Below, one piece after another: positions 13,758 through 28,607 of a DNA stretch of 64,000 nt. Source of the DNA: Rhizomys pruinosus. Lineage: Eukaryota; Chordata; Mammalia; Rodentia; Spalacidae. Both the position numbers and the translations under genes were made by a program. The stretch is taken from NCBI GenBank assembly GCA_009823505.1, contig VZQC01004543.1, positions 725,163 to 789,162 on the forward strand, given 5' to 3'. The first letter of the stretch is position 1. Each line of letters starts with the position of its first letter. A model generated the notes under the pieces. That model was not told the DNA's origin. It made no database searches and was given only the letters and a program-made list of their open reading frames with translations.

Positions 13758-16700
13758 TTAATTTTTTATTCTTTGGTTCTCTTGAGACAGGGTCTCCCTT
13801 TAGTCCCATCTGGCCTGGAGCTCACTCTATAGACCTGGCTGTCCTTGAACTCAGATATCTGCCTGCCTCTGCCTCCCAAGTGCTGGGATTAAAGGCATGC
13901 CCAGCTGCAGCGACCTTTTAACTGGTCTTTCTATATTTCATGTTCTCTTCTCCAATCAATGCTTCATACATCCTTAGAGTGATTTCTCCCAAAGAGAAAC
14001 CTGTTACTTGCAGGTTCCAAACCCTCCAGACTCCCTCACCTACAGGACCACATTCAAAAAGTGGATACCTACTGCCCACTGCAAATGCTAGCAGCACCAA
14101 ATGGATACATATTTAATATTTTATTTATTATTCTAATTTTATGTGTATGACTGTATTGCCTGCATGTATGTGAGTGCATCCATGTCATGCAATGCCTGCA
14201 GAGATCAGAAGAGGGCATTGGATCCCCTGGAACTGGAGTTAGGGATAGTTGTTAGTTGCCATGTGGGTGCTGGGAATCGAACCTGGGTCCTCTGCAAGAG
14301 CAGCCAATGCTCTTAACTGCTGAGCCATCTCTCCAGCCAGATGGTAGATATTATGATATAATATAGATCTATATGATATATAATATTATACATATATATT
14401 ATATATATTGACAGGATTCCGCTATGTACTCCAGACTGGCCTGGAAGTTGTTAGGTATTCTAGGCTGGCCTCAAACTCAGTCTTCTGCCTCAGCTTCCCA
14501 AATGCTGGGCTTATAAGTGTACAATACCCCTGCCAGTCTAGCACTTTCTTTTTAAAGGCATTCTAAATTTTCTCAGGCTGTTTTCCTTACCAGTAGTATT
14601 CAATCCTTTCTCTAGTAGCTCTCGGTGGCCTTGCCTGGCCTCCTGACTCTCCAGCTGGGCTGCACACTACATGACCATCTCTTTGGTATCTCTATCACAA
14701 TCATTCCCACCAGAATTCCATCTTAAGACATTGGATCCCCTTCAAGACGGGAAACCTCCAGCGAGGATGGATCCTACTTTATTCCTCATTGTATCATAGA
14801 ACATAGGGCAGAGCCTAGGACTAACTTACTAAGTACCCACTTATTCTAGGGTTCTTGCTAAGTGAGAAGGCTGTAAGATAACAAAAGGCACTTTGTCCTA
14901 AAAATATTCTCACATAGTGAATACAATGTGCATGAAAACAAATAATGGCAGCAATGTAATAAAGCCACTCACCTCTGTGAGTCCTGGTTTGTCACAGAGT
15001 GGGTTTAGTCATATCTTTAAGGTTCTTAATAGAAGGGATAATGAAATAAAAAACAGAGACAGATACATAGATAAAGCCAATACTTGGCAGATGATGACAA
15101 TGACAAGGATAACTATGATGCTGGACATGGCAATGATCACAACAACAGTATTGACACACCAAGGGGCTGATAGACAGTAGAGATATTCATAAACAGGTGA
15201 ATTAAGTGAATTAAGCTCCAGATGAAGTGTCATGAAGAAGATCAAATAGGATGCTACAGCAGGTGGAGGGAAGTGACTAAGTCTGCTTAGAAAAATGAGG
15301 GACAATTCCTATGAGAAATTCACATTAAAGGCTATATATGAGTTTCTCAGCTGCGAAAATGTTTGGGGGGGGGGATGGAGAGATTGCTCAGCTGTTAAGA
15401 GTGCCGACTGCTCTTGCAGAGGACCCAGGTTCGATTCCTAGCACCCGTATGGTGGCTAAGAACCATTTTTAGCTCCAGTTCCAAGGGAATCTGACACCCT
15501 CTTCTGACCTCCATGGCATTGCACAACACGGGTGCATCAACCTGTATGTAGACAGTACACTCATACACATAGAAAATAATAAATAAATTTAAAAAAGAAA
15601 ATGCTTGGGAGCTTGTTGACTGAGTCTTCAGGGTTTAAAAATATATATTTACTTATTTATTTGAATAACTGACTGGCTCTCAATAAGGTGCAGTTTTGCT
15701 TTCTAAGGACCTGTTGGCATGTCTGGAGACATTTGTGCTGGTCACAGATGGGATGGAAACCTCTTGGAATCTTGTCAGCAGAGGGCAGGGATGCTTGTTA
15801 ACATCCCACAGGGCAAGGGTCAAAGAATTGAACTGCCAAAATGTCTATGGTGTTAAGTTTGTGAAACTTTGTTATAAGGTGTTACTGAAGCAGATCTAAC
15901 CATCAAAAAATATCGATTTAATATAATCAAATAACAATTCATGACTTAAAGATGATCTTTTTCACACTACACTGATTTAAGGATTGGGAGGAGGAGATTG
16001 TAACTCTGTGAAATGATATAGTCCTCACTATGGAAAATTAATCTTGCTACAAACCACACAAGCTTCATTTGAAGACAACTATGAGCAACAAGATGTGAAA
16101 CTCTTGCCAATTCCTAGGGATGTTTCTCTTTAAAAGGTCCTGCCATTGCTGTGAGGCCAGTGGTCTGTTTCATGTAAAGTGAGAGTGCTGTTTTAATGGC
16201 CTCTGTGTTGAGGAATGTATGAGACATAAATATTTTTTCTTAATTTTATTTATTTCTGTAAGTCCAAGAATTTACAAGACCATTTTCTGACTTGAACATC
16301 CTCAGTTTGGCTGTGGCAGATCTAAAGCCTAGCCTCTTTGACTGGTAGGCTTTAAAAAAATGAATATAAATCTCTTCCACTCTCTTAAGGCTTTAAAATA
16401 CCTAGAAGCCACTTTCATTTATGTTATAGGTTAGAATTACGGTAAGATTGAGCTAGTGCAGAAGGTATCCTGAGAGTCTTTGACTCATTGTTTCCTTCAT
16501 TTCTTCACTATTTTATTTTCTTTCTTCCTGAATTCATGGGTTACTTCAGACTCTCAGTCATTCCATTGTTTTAATCAAGCTCAATTACAATAGCGATGAT
16601 AATAACAGTTCCCCACACCAAGGACATTGAAATTAGTAATGATTATAATAGCTAGCATTTGCAGATAACTCCTAGGCCAGGAGTTATGCTCAGAACCTCA

Positions 16701-19700
16701 CTGTAGTATCCAACTGAATACAACAACTACCTGGGGTGAGTTTTGTTATTAGTCTCATTTAAAATGAAGTTTCTGTGTATCTCACTAAATGGTACACAGC
16801 CCCTGGATGGCAGGGCTGGAGCGCCTTCACACTGTGGAGTTCAGGATCATAAATGCTAAGATGGCAGCAAATTCCAGGAGACCAGAGGGACAGGTGGCCT
16901 AGTGGAGGACAGGGAAGGTGTCCCAGAGGAAGGGATAACACCAGCTGAGCACCAGCGGATCTCTGTGTGTCTGACTTGGAAGAAGCAGGGGTACAGACAC
17001 GGTGGAGAAAGTGCTAAGTAGAAGGAAGAGCAGCAGGTGGGAGGTTTGGCCTTAAGGGTCCCAGGGTGAAGAAGGGGCCATGTGTGACTGATGGGCTGCG
17101 ACCCTCCTTAAATCTGCACGTGGAATTCCTGATCCCGAATGTGGTGGGATCAGGAAATGGGGACATGATTAGGCCACGAATGGAGTGTCACAAATGCCCT
17201 TATTGAAAGCCTCACAGTACTCTTCAGCCCCCTTTCTTCTATGTGAGGATGTAATGAATTAGAAGGACCTGGCTGTATTGATGCTCAGACGCTCAGCCTC
17301 CAGCCTTTAAGTGTTACATAAACATCAAATATCGTCAGTGTCACTAATGTTCTAAGAATCTAAATTCACTTTCATGTGGTTTTTAATTTGCCTACTTAGC
17401 CTGGCCTGTCTTCTTTTCAGCTAAGATGAGTTATGTAGGAGAGATGCCCTTCTCTCCTCTATTGCCTCTTACTTCCTCCCTCTCCCGATATAAGTGAAAT
17501 GGTAAGGAATAGCCATTACGGATAAGACAGAATTTATTTCATAGCCAGCTCCTCATGGGGAAGTATAGTTGGTCACTTGATCACTTTTCAGGAGAGGGAT
17601 TGTGTGTAGCATTTAGACTTGTCCCTCATCAATGGAGTGAACAACACACATTTTCTTGATGAGACATAATCAAATCCTTTAACCCAGATATCCTCTCTCT
17701 TTCTCTCTGTCTCTGTCTCTGTCTCTGTCTCTCTCTCTGTGTATGAGTGGATTGATGCATGTGTATAAGTGCACATGTGTTGTGCAATGCCTGTGGAAGT
17801 CAGAAGAGGGCATTGGATTCCCCTGGAACTGGAGTTTCAGAAGGTCGTTAGTTGCCATTGGGTGCTGGGAATTGAACCCAGGTCCTCTGCAATAGCAGCC
17901 TCCTTTTTAACCACTGAACCACCTCTGCAGCCTCCCCCCATACACTATTATAAATTGCTTGGCTTCAAATTTTATCAGTTTTATCTAACCAGACTTTTTA
18001 TCTTGGCCTCTTTCTAGTGAAGATAATCAATTTGTTTATTTTCCTGGAGAAGAGGATGGTAAGAAGGTTTGTAATGAAGCTTACATTATTCTGATATCTT
18101 ATTTTCATTTTTAGATTTTATCTTCTTGATCACTAATGAAAGAAATTATTTAAGGAAGTATACACGTTGAAGACATAATTATAAAGGAATGACTCTGAAG
18201 GAAGTGAGATGGGGACTCTGAAATCAAATATGTTTTATAATTATCTGATTCAATGTTATCATGACTTTGAGCTCACAAGAGCCTCATGAGCCCTTCACTA
18301 AGGCTGATGGCCACGAGAACTAAGTGAAACAGAGATGGTCTGGGAGTTGAAGGGCATGGGTTCCAGCCTCTGCTCAATCTAATGAAAACATAATATACCT
18401 GCCCAAAGTTTCCAATAAACATTCGCTTATGTAACTGTCTCAGCAGCAGTGTGGCGTAGAGATCATTGTGTTCGCTGTATACACAGAGAAACTGATGCCA
18501 GAGGTAGTGCTCCCTTCCTAAGGGCATGCATCAGGTATGTACCAAGGCCAAGATTTAACCTTGGATCTTTAAACTCTACACACCGTTCCCCTCCCATTGC
18601 CAGAGTTGCCTCTGACTTGGGAATTTACACACGAATGTTTTCCCTCACAGTAAACCTGAGTCCAGGAGCCCTGTCATGCATTTTCACTTTCCCCAAGCAA
18701 TTTTCTAGTCATGAGGAAACAGCCATATCAGAGGTCAAACTCTTGCAATCCCAACAGCCATTTGTTTTCCCAGGCACAGCAGTTCCCTTCTTGAGCACAT
18801 CAGCCCCAAATATCAGCCCATGTCAATGCAGAATGCTCTCATGGTCATTATGAAGGACATAACAATTGACTGAGACATCGATAATAAACAGATTTTCGGT
18901 GCACTTTCGATGTCCTTGCTGCTATCGCATGGGATGGGATGGGATGGATATAGGACTGACTGAGACATGCTTCCTCCCTTCCAAAGAACTTACGACATTG
19001 ACTGGTTCCCACTTCTGCCATTTGGGAAAGGTGTGGTGAGACTGAGAAGACTTACTGGGTTTGGCCAGGCGCAATGGTGGTGCAGTTTGCGTTCTGATGG
19101 CATGGGTTATTTGACTCACAGATGTCAGTCACACTGCACCCCACTCCAGGTACAAAATTGTGGTAATGTTCTTTACACTCGCAGTGAGACTTCAGGAGAT
19201 GGAGAAACAAACATTGAATCCCAGTTAGTCACATCGGCTAGTATTTTTCTTTAACCTATATTTTTATTCTTCTCTAGAAGCTAACTCAAAGCAGGGCTGA
19301 TGCATGGGGCTAATCAAAACATTTGTCAAACTTTCCAGAAATAGGAAATCATGTTTGAATATCTTCCCTGTTGGAAAAATCACATCCCTTGTTTGTAAAG
19401 TTTGGGTTTTCGGTTTTGTTGTTTCCTGTACCTTGACCTCATACACAATTCCTGGTTCAAGCTTGCCGGCAAGTGAGCAGAGTTTGGCACTCAGATGCCA
19501 GAATTCTCTACAGTACTGGTTTTCAGTGGAGGAAGGGGCCCTGGGCAATGTCTGGTGATACTTTTTATTGTCCATGAGGAGAAGAAAATAGAGCTGCTGG
19601 GGATCAAGGGTGCTATGAAACATCCTATAATACAGACCACATCGCCAGCTCAACAGAGAATTATGCAGCTCAAAATACAAATAATGCTGAAGATGAGGGC

Positions 19701-22700
19701 CCTGGCCTGTATAATACAGTGCCCCGACACTATGCAAATGGAGGAGGCTTCCTAAGCCTTAAGCATATGCCTCGGGACCCATTTTTAAAGAGACAAAGCA
19801 CATTTTAAATAATCTTATTTCGAGTCTTAGAATTCATGACATAACAAGGATTTTTCCCAGAGAGGCTCTATTTTGAGGATGAGAATTTTTAGTTCCTCAA
19901 ATTTCTAAGCAAACTTGCCCCAGAAACTGGTAGGGTGAGCGATATGTGCTATAATTTCTTGTCAAAGGAGAGTTAGGATGGATTATCTATAGAGCTCCGG
20001 ACATCCCCAACATGGGTTCTGTGCTTGTTTGGGTTAGTTTTAGTCAGCCTATCTGGAGTCTCTTTTCTAAAGAAGGCCAGGTCTTCCTCACCCAGCTGCC
20101 ATTTGCTGCCAATATTTCCTCAGCCAAGGTTGGGCTCTGCTACCCATGTCTACAGTTCTGTGCTGGGTTTTTGAGCTTGCATGGGTCCTGTGCATACTGA
20201 TGCCAATGCTGTAGTTTCCTATGAACCGGGGCCCAGGAGCTTGCAGAAGTCATTTTCATTTGGTCTTACATGACCTCCCTGGCTCTTACAATCTTTTGGC
20301 CCCCTCTTCTGCAAGGTTCCCTGAGCCCTGGTTGGGTGAAGCTGAATATAGGCAGCCTGTCCATGGAACCACATTCTGTAGACTCCTAATATTCACGGTT
20401 TGACCATTCAGGTCCTTTTGGGTTCCTGGTCTCCTGTTGCATGGAGGGAGGAGTGTCCTTAATGAGAGTTAAGAGGTTGTTAATGCCTTCTTGGGTCCTT
20501 GTTCTATGATGGTTGGGTCTTGTGTGTCGAGGTTGCATTGTAGATATGTTGCCTAGGCATGAGGCGTTCACAGACCATGTCTGTGTGCGTCTAGTTGTGG
20601 GACTCTGTACTGTTCTCATCTGGTGCCAAAGAAGCTTCTTTTCTGAGTGTTGTCTGGGATATTTGTCTGTAAATACAAGGCTACTTCTTTTGTAGTTAGT
20701 AAAATGTTACCTTAGCTTAGGGATGTGTCTACTTTGTGGAATTGTCTAAGCTCTATGACCTCTCTGGTTCCTACATCTGGCTATGTTAACAATACCACAC
20801 ATGAGTTTCCTCCCACTGAGTCAGCTTTAGTTAGGTCCAATTGGCTAGCCATTGATTTCCCCCAAGATAGAAGTACCACTGTTGCAGTGACATCATATAC
20901 TGTGTGGGTCATTGATGTGATATTTGGTCTTGAGGCTGATGCTGGACCATCTATTGATGATCTCCTTTAGTGGCTTGCATAGTGCTCTCCACAGCTATGA
21001 GAGCAGCCTTCAGGGGTGGTGGCTTCCAGGTCAGATCCAGCTCCATTGTTCAAGATCTGGTCTCTGAAGTTATGTCCTATCTTCAGCAACAAGGTTTTAC
21101 CTTCAGGCTCTGGAGCCAATCAAGGGCTGTGGTAATAACCTGCGTAATTTTGGGAGTCTCTTGGACTACCCTGGCAAAGACTCAAAGGCAGGTTTCTCCT
21201 GTCTGGTACTGTTTCTTGATGTCCAGGCTTCATCTTTGCATACAGACTCATGTAGAAGTATTGTATGTGTAATGTTAGACTAATATGATTCTCTCAGGAT
21301 TTTTACCATAGCAAGGCAGTTTATCTCTCCTGTCTCCCTTTACCAGTCTAGTGCTCCCTCCATGTCTTCTCCATTTAAAGTATTTTCGTTTCTCCCTCAA
21401 TACTGCCAGTTTCCTATGGTCTCACTTCTCTTGCCCCCCATCCCCCCCTTTCCTTCTATAACTCTTCCACTCCACTCCCATTTAGATCCCCTGACTTTAT
21501 CCATTCCTCCCTTGGTAACAGCTGTCACCTACTAGTCTTCTGTCTCAGGTTCTCTCTTTCCCTTTCCCTTCTTGGTTGCTAGGGCCAATTTTTACTGGTT
21601 GAGGTCATGACATGATTCAGAGGGACAGTGTCTCGCCTAGGAGATCCTCCTTGCTCCTTACAACCTGTCGGTGCTGCTGACATTTTCTGTTTCCAGCCTT
21701 TGGGAATGGGTATGTGGGGCTTCCTAAGCCCCCCTCCCTTAACTTTTAAAGACATTAGAGAGAACATAGGATTGAGAGTACATGCCAATCATATTCACAT
21801 GACTTTGATTAAATTAATTGAATCTAATTTTGAATTCTGTTCATATTCTGTCAATTGCCACATAAGACTGGGTTAGGAGAGAACACAGGGCAGTTAAGTT
21901 TTGACTGGGTGGCCTAGAAAGTGTCAGTTTGAAGGGTGATGGGGTGGGGACGTCCTGTGACTAGGCCCTGTTTGGAGAGGAACTCCAAGCCAAGCACAGA
22001 AAGTGAGAATGGAAAGGGCCAGAAGGCACACAAGCAAGGACCATGGTACCAGGTCACCTGAGGTTCTTTTCCTACTCTGGACACCCCAGTTCCATGCATC
22101 CTTGGCTCACCTGACCAGGACCATCATATTTGCATACTGTAGACTTTGTAGGACAGTTTCCAAAGTTCGTTTGACAGGGGTCTATTGGCAAGCACACTTG
22201 ACCATCCCCACGGTAGCCTTCTCGACATGTACAGCTGTGCCGGTTTGGTCCCAGGTACGAGCATTGAGCATGAGGGTGGCAGATGTTCTGTAAACATGGG
22301 TTGATGGCTTGAGAAGAGACAATGAGAAGTGGTTAGCACACTCAGACACGGAGGAGAACTGAGCTGTCGGAGCTGTGGGTCGGAGTGCATCGAAGGCACA
22401 AAAGCGACCGCGCAGTTTTTAGAAGAAAACATTTCTTCTCGTTCCATCTGACCACCTCCTCTCCAGCAAATGGATTCACATATAGCCACCAGAATCTGTA
22501 AATTCCAATACTGTACTGACATATTAATCCCCACACATGCTTTATGACAGACACTCTGCCATGCACTGGAGATATGTTGTCTTATGCACGATAAACCCTT
22601 TGCCTGGAGCATTTTATATTTTTCCCTCAGATACAAAGAAATGGAAAAGGTCATCATATTGATTGCAAAGTCGTTGAGTCGATTCTCCCATTACGCGGTG

Positions 22701-25700
22701 CAAACCCCTCAGTGGATAACAGGCGGGCTGGGATCCTACTCACGCTTGCAGTTTGGACCGTCGCTTTCATAATTGGGAAGGCATTTGCATTCGAGTTTGG
22801 TTTCATCCTCGCCAGAAGGTGAACATCTGGAATTTTCTGGACAGAGCAGGGCTGCACACTCAGGGATGGCTGCACGGGAAGGTTATTGAAGTATTCTTGT
22901 TAAAATAACCAGTTATAAAAGCTCTTTTACTAAAAAAAACATTAAGGGCTTATTGCAATAATTTTAAACATACAAAATACATAAACTAACAACTAATTGT
23001 GATTTTTTTTGCTCTGTTTTTTGAGATGGGATCTCTTGTAGCTCAGGTTGGCTTCAAATTTGCTATGTGGCCAAGGATGGCCTTGAACTCCTAATCATCC
23101 AACATTAACTTCCTGAGTACTGGGACTGCAGGTCTGTGCCACCATGCCTGGCTACTAATTATGTTTTAATTTGCTCTCTAATCCCACTCCCAATGTAACC
23201 AATATCAACACCCATCATAGCACATTTATTTATAAACTTACTTATAAATTTTCTTTTAAAATAATTTTATTGAGTTTTTGTACATTTAATATAACAGATC
23301 TTAATCAAAACCCTTTCCCTTATCCATTTAACCCCAGACCCCTCCACCGGATTTCACGGATTCTGTCATATATGTTAAGTCTTATGCAGTTAAGCATTTG
23401 TATTCCAGATGTCCCTCAGTGAAAGTTTATCCAGTGGAGTCTAGTCAGCCTATCTAGAGTCACTTCCTTAAACATCTACTCTCTCTCATCCAGCAGTTGG
23501 CAATAGTTCCTCAGCTAAGGTTGGGGCTTGCTGTCCATTTCCCCAGTTCTATGCTGGGATTTTCCCTGACTGCATCAGGATGTGTCTTGTGCATACTGAC
23601 ACCATTGTTGCAAGCAAATTCATGCGCAAGTTCCCAGAGGCCCGAAAGCCTGTTTCCATAAGGAAATACCAACTATGAATCCTACTGTAGAGAGATCTGT
23701 ACATCCATGTTTGTTGCCACTCTTTTCACAATAGCTAAGATAACGTCCCTCAACTGATGAATGGATAATGAAAATGTGATACATTTATACAATGGAGTTC
23801 TACTTAGTGGTAAGGAAAGATGAAACTATGAAATTTTCAGGTAAGTGGATGGAACTAGAAACGTATACATTTTCTTTTGAGACAGGATCTTAGTATGCAT
23901 CCTAGGCTAGCCTTGAACTCACTATAGAGCCTGGGCTATTTCAGCCTCCTGAGTATTGGGACTGAATGCATGTAGAAACATGTCTGGCTACATAATATTT
24001 TTATTTAACAAAATGGAATCCTGTTAAAATATTTAAAAACCAATTTTTCATTTAACAACAGATAATGAAACTCAGTTGAGATCTGCCATAATCTCCAATG
24101 TAGATATAACTTAGCTGGCTGTCATGAACTATGAAGAGTTTGACACATTAGTCAACCTTCAAAGCCATCAAACTGGGCTGACACAGTGCCATGGATATTG
24201 TAGTTAGTGTGAGACTGTTGAGGAAGGGTGGGCCATTCACCTTAAAAGCAGTAGCAGGGCTGGAGAGATGGCTCAGTGGTTAGGAGCACTGACTGCTCTT
24301 GCAGAGGACCCGGGTTCGATTCCCAGCACCCACATGGCAGCTAAGAGCCTTCTTTAACTCTAGTTCCAGGGGAATCCGATGCCCTTGTCTGACCTCTGTG
24401 GCATTGCACAAATGGGTGCACCAACCTACATGCAGACAGTACATTCAAACACATAAAAAATAATAAATTAAAAAAAGCAGTAGCTAGAGGAAGAATTTTT
24501 GATGCCAGCTTTTTCAAGCCCAGTTGTCACAGAGCAGTGCAGAGATGTGGGAAGATCCAGTTTGAATTAGGGGCTAGTTCTCAGGGTACAATGTGGGAGT
24601 CATGGAATTCCTTGACCCCACCCCAAGAGGGAGCAAGCAACAGTGGCCCAGGCACATGACGCTAGGCAGAGCAGCAGTATACAGTGGAGCGGAACTGGGG
24701 GTCTGTGATTGGCTCTGGGAGCTGATGTCATTTTGCTTGTAAAAGTGACTTGCAGCAGGCCAATAAATCGAATTCTTCATTACCATCATTATAAAGAATT
24801 CTTGGATCCATTATTTTGCACGCATACAGGCTGAAGCAGGCCTGGATTTTGAGTGTCAAGGCTAGTGGGTTGGACAGGGGTCTATCAGACCACCAGCCTA
24901 GTAAGCTAGCATAAAGTTGGATGGTACCATGGGGCTGGATGGAGATCCATTAGGTCACCAGCCTGTGAAGTGAATTGTAAGTGGGTGTAGGCTGAAGATA
25001 GGCCATCAGCCGTAAGCCTGAAATTCTTGTCCACAGACCAGCAGTCTTTGGGCAGGTGGGAAAGCACGGCCAACAGGAAGCGTTCTGCTTCCCAGGCTAA
25101 GGACCTGGGTTGGAAGTACCTCTCGGATTGGGCAACAAAAGTAACCAACTGACCTCTGCACTGTACCTGCTCATAGTAAGAGAAGCTCCTATGCAGAGAG
25201 GACCAGATTAATATCTGACTATGTCCTGGGCTTGTTGTAGAAGTTCCAAGGTTCTAACTGTTAGATCTGGCTCTCCCAGGATTCCAAGGGACACAGAGAT
25301 GTCCACTCCCTCCAGAAGCTGTCAGCCAGTGACTAACTTCTTATTTACCTGAGATCCCGCCCAAGCCAGTAAAAGGGCCTCCTCTAGCCACCGTCTTTGC
25401 TGGTAGCTGCCATGTGCCAACAGGCTTGCCAGCCCGGACCAATTCTGAAGTAAATACATCCTGGAGTGACCTTAAGCCTGGTGTGCCCATCTTTTATCTG
25501 GGGTTCATGCCTGCATAGATCCAACATATTTGTACCCTTTTTTTCTAACATATGGTGCCACAAAACTTGGATCATGGGAAGTTTTTTTTTCCTCTGTATA
25601 TTTTTCTTGAATTTCTGTGCATCTCATGCTGTAATACGTGTTTAGATTCACTCCCCTGCCTACTCCCCACAGACTGCACACTGGATTTCATGCATTCTGT

Positions 25701-28567
25701 CATGATCAGGGGAAGTTTCAATATAACATAGTTCAACTAAAGAATTGGAGCCATGGAAACTTAGTAAGAGTTAAAAAAATTCTGAGCCGGGCGTGATGGC
25801 ACACACCTGTAATCCCAGCACTTGGGAGGCAGAGGCAGGTGGATCTCTGTGAGTTCAAGGCCAGCCTGGTCTACAGAGTGAGCTCCAGGCCAGCTAGGGC
25901 TATAGGGAGACCCTGTCTCAAAAAGACCAAAAAGAAAAAAAAAAAAGAATTCTGAACAAAGAACAAAGCATTGGCTGGTACAGTAAGAGAAGCACCTCTC
26001 TTCATGCAGAGACCAAGACTCGGGGAGACCCTTTCTTCCTCCGAGCTAAGATCCTGATACTCCTGGAAAGGGCACAAACTTGGTCACTATACGGAGGAGG
26101 AGCTGCTGAAGATCCCTGATCATGACACTTGTTGCCAATCTGTCTTCTTAGGTACCAGGGAAGGTCATCCATCTGGAGGTGGGAAGCCTTAGAATTCATC
26201 AGGTAGTTGGGGAACCTGGCATGCACTGGGTGTGGCTGTAACCAAGATCTAAGAAGCCACTCTCTCACTGGTGTGGTGGCACATGCCTTTAATCCTAGCA
26301 CTTGGAAGGCAGAGGCAGGAAGATCTCTGAGAGTTCAAGGCCAGCCTGTTCTACAGAGCAAGTTCCAGGCCTCCACGCCAGCTGGGGCTACAGGGAAACC
26401 CTGTCTCGAAAAGACCAAAAAAAAAAAAAAAAAAAAGAAGCCACTCTCTCAAAAGAGTAGTGGACTTCTGTGCATGGCTTGGGAAGTTCTGGACCACCTG
26501 GGTGAAATGAAGGTGAGGTGTCCAGCAGATGGTCAGCTCTGAGGAGCCTTTACCATGCTTGGGGCCAAGGAGAAGAAGTGAAGAGTCACCCCCTGTTGGG
26601 GGACACAGACCTGTGCTGTCAGGGCTTTTGGCTATTCCACCAGTACTCAGTCAAGCCCTGTGTGATGTTCAGTAACAAAATGCTGAGGAAACTGAAGTCT
26701 TGACAGAGGCTGGCATTGGAGACACTGTGTGGTTCAGGAGCTCCCTGGCTCCATTTAGCTCTACCTCCCACTGTCCCTCTAGCTCCCCTTGCTAATAATA
26801 AGCCTTCCCATCTTGCTACCTGGCAAAGGAGAAATATTCAAAGAGTCCACCTCTGTCATTATTGAGCTGAGAGCTGATATGTTAGAAAACCAGCACAGGC
26901 AGTAAGCATGCCTGCTCTTTGCTCCTGAGAGAGAAACTGTATCTTCTTTTTAAAAATTTTTATTTTATTTATTTTTTATGAGTGTACTGTCTGCATGTAG
27001 GTAGGTGCACTTGTGCCGTGCAATGCCTCAGAGGTCAGAAGAGGGCATCAGATTCCCCTGGAACTGGAGTTAAAGATGGTTCTTAGCCACCATGTGGGTA
27101 CTGGGAATCGAACCTGGGTCCTCTACAAGAGCAGTCAGCACTCTTAACTGCTGAGCCATCTCTCCAGCCCTGAGAAACTGTATCTTCTAAGGTTCTCCAA
27201 GCTACTGATAGTCATAAAGATGATCTGGAGCAAAGAATAGTTAGCTCTAGAGGCATGCGTGAATGTGAGACCCAGTGACAATTGTCTCCCAAGAATGGCC
27301 AGTGGAGGCAAAAACCCCAACTGTCTGTGTCCTCCTCATTCCATAAAAGGAAGTGCCCAAGAAATGACTGCCTTTTGGGGATGACATTTTCCAGCTTCCT
27401 TTATGGCCAGATGGGGTTGTGTAATGAATTCACAGAGATGGAATAACAAGCAGGAAGTTTTAGGCGTTTTTCTGTTTTCACAGTATTGAACAGCTAGAAG
27501 CAACCCAAATGTCCCTCAACTGACGAGTGGATAATGAAAATGTGGTACATTTACACAATGGAGTTCTATGCAGCGATAAAGAAAGATGACATCATGAACT
27601 TTGCAGATAAATGGATGGAACTAGCTAACTGAAGCAACACAGTCTCAGAAAAATAAATGATGCATGGTGTACCTCATATATGGATCCTAGCACCAAATCC
27701 TTAAGTCAGGGTGGGTAACTTGTTAGTAAAGATAATACCATATCAACTGCTATAGCCATAGATATAGCTGGAAGTTTCTGTCTCTCTTTTCCTAAGTTCT
27801 AAGATTTATGAGGAAGAATACATCTCTTTTTTAAAAGTACATTAAGAGCCGGGAGTGGTGGCGCACGCCTTTAGTCCCAGCACTCAGGAGGCACAGGCAG
27901 GCAGATCTCTGGGAGTTCAAGGCCAGCCTGGTCTACATAGTGAGTGCAGGACAGCTACAAGGAGACTCTGACTCAAAAAAGACAAAAAATATGAAAATAA
28001 GTATATTAAAACATAAATAATACCCACATGCAAGTTTACTGTTAACTGTGAATCCCCAAATGTGTTTTGGAATGAACCTATAGTTTATTTTCAGACTTTG
28101 TAAAACTGGTATATGAATAGAGTGTATATATGTACATTTTGGAGTAATATAAAAGTAAAGGGACAACAAAAGACTTGTTTAAAGAACAGACAAAAACAGT
28201 AAACTTCTGTATCAGAAAAGTTAAAAAAAGACTGAGAAAAAGATGCAAGACAAGACCTAACATGTATGGTAGAATGCATGAGTTTGGGTGGGGGAGGGGC
28301 ATGGATGGGAGAGGGGGGTCTAATTTGGATGAAGAAATGTATGAAATGTACAAAAGCTCAATAAAAATTAAGAAAGAAAAATATTTATTACTTATTTATG
28401 TTTATGTGTGTATTTATTTCCTGAGACAGAGTCTCATTATGCAGCCCTGCATGTCCTGGAACTGGCTATGTAGACCAGACTGGCCCCAGACTTACAGAGA
28501 TCTGCCTGCTTGCTGAATGGTAGAATTAAAGGCATGTGTCACGACAGTTGGGCATTCTATTTATTTT

Positions 28568-28607
<40 letters not shown>

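Larger units (their letters stand above)
11932..19055 (-). other. Stab2 intron, 7.1 kb
   Basis: Filled with SINEs and fossils listed separately between 12145 and 17933. No features seen at 15900-16600, 16760-17690 or 17940-19055. Confidence 0.7.
19190..22110 (-). other. Stab2 intron, 2.9 kb
   Basis: A MER5A fossil (19500-19690) and an antisense L1 3' end (20020-21560) make up most of it. Confidence 0.7.

Noticed and set aside
19264..19737. 157-codon open frame on the minus strand
   Set aside because: It overlaps a MER5A-type DNA transposon fossil and shows no domain I know; open by chance.
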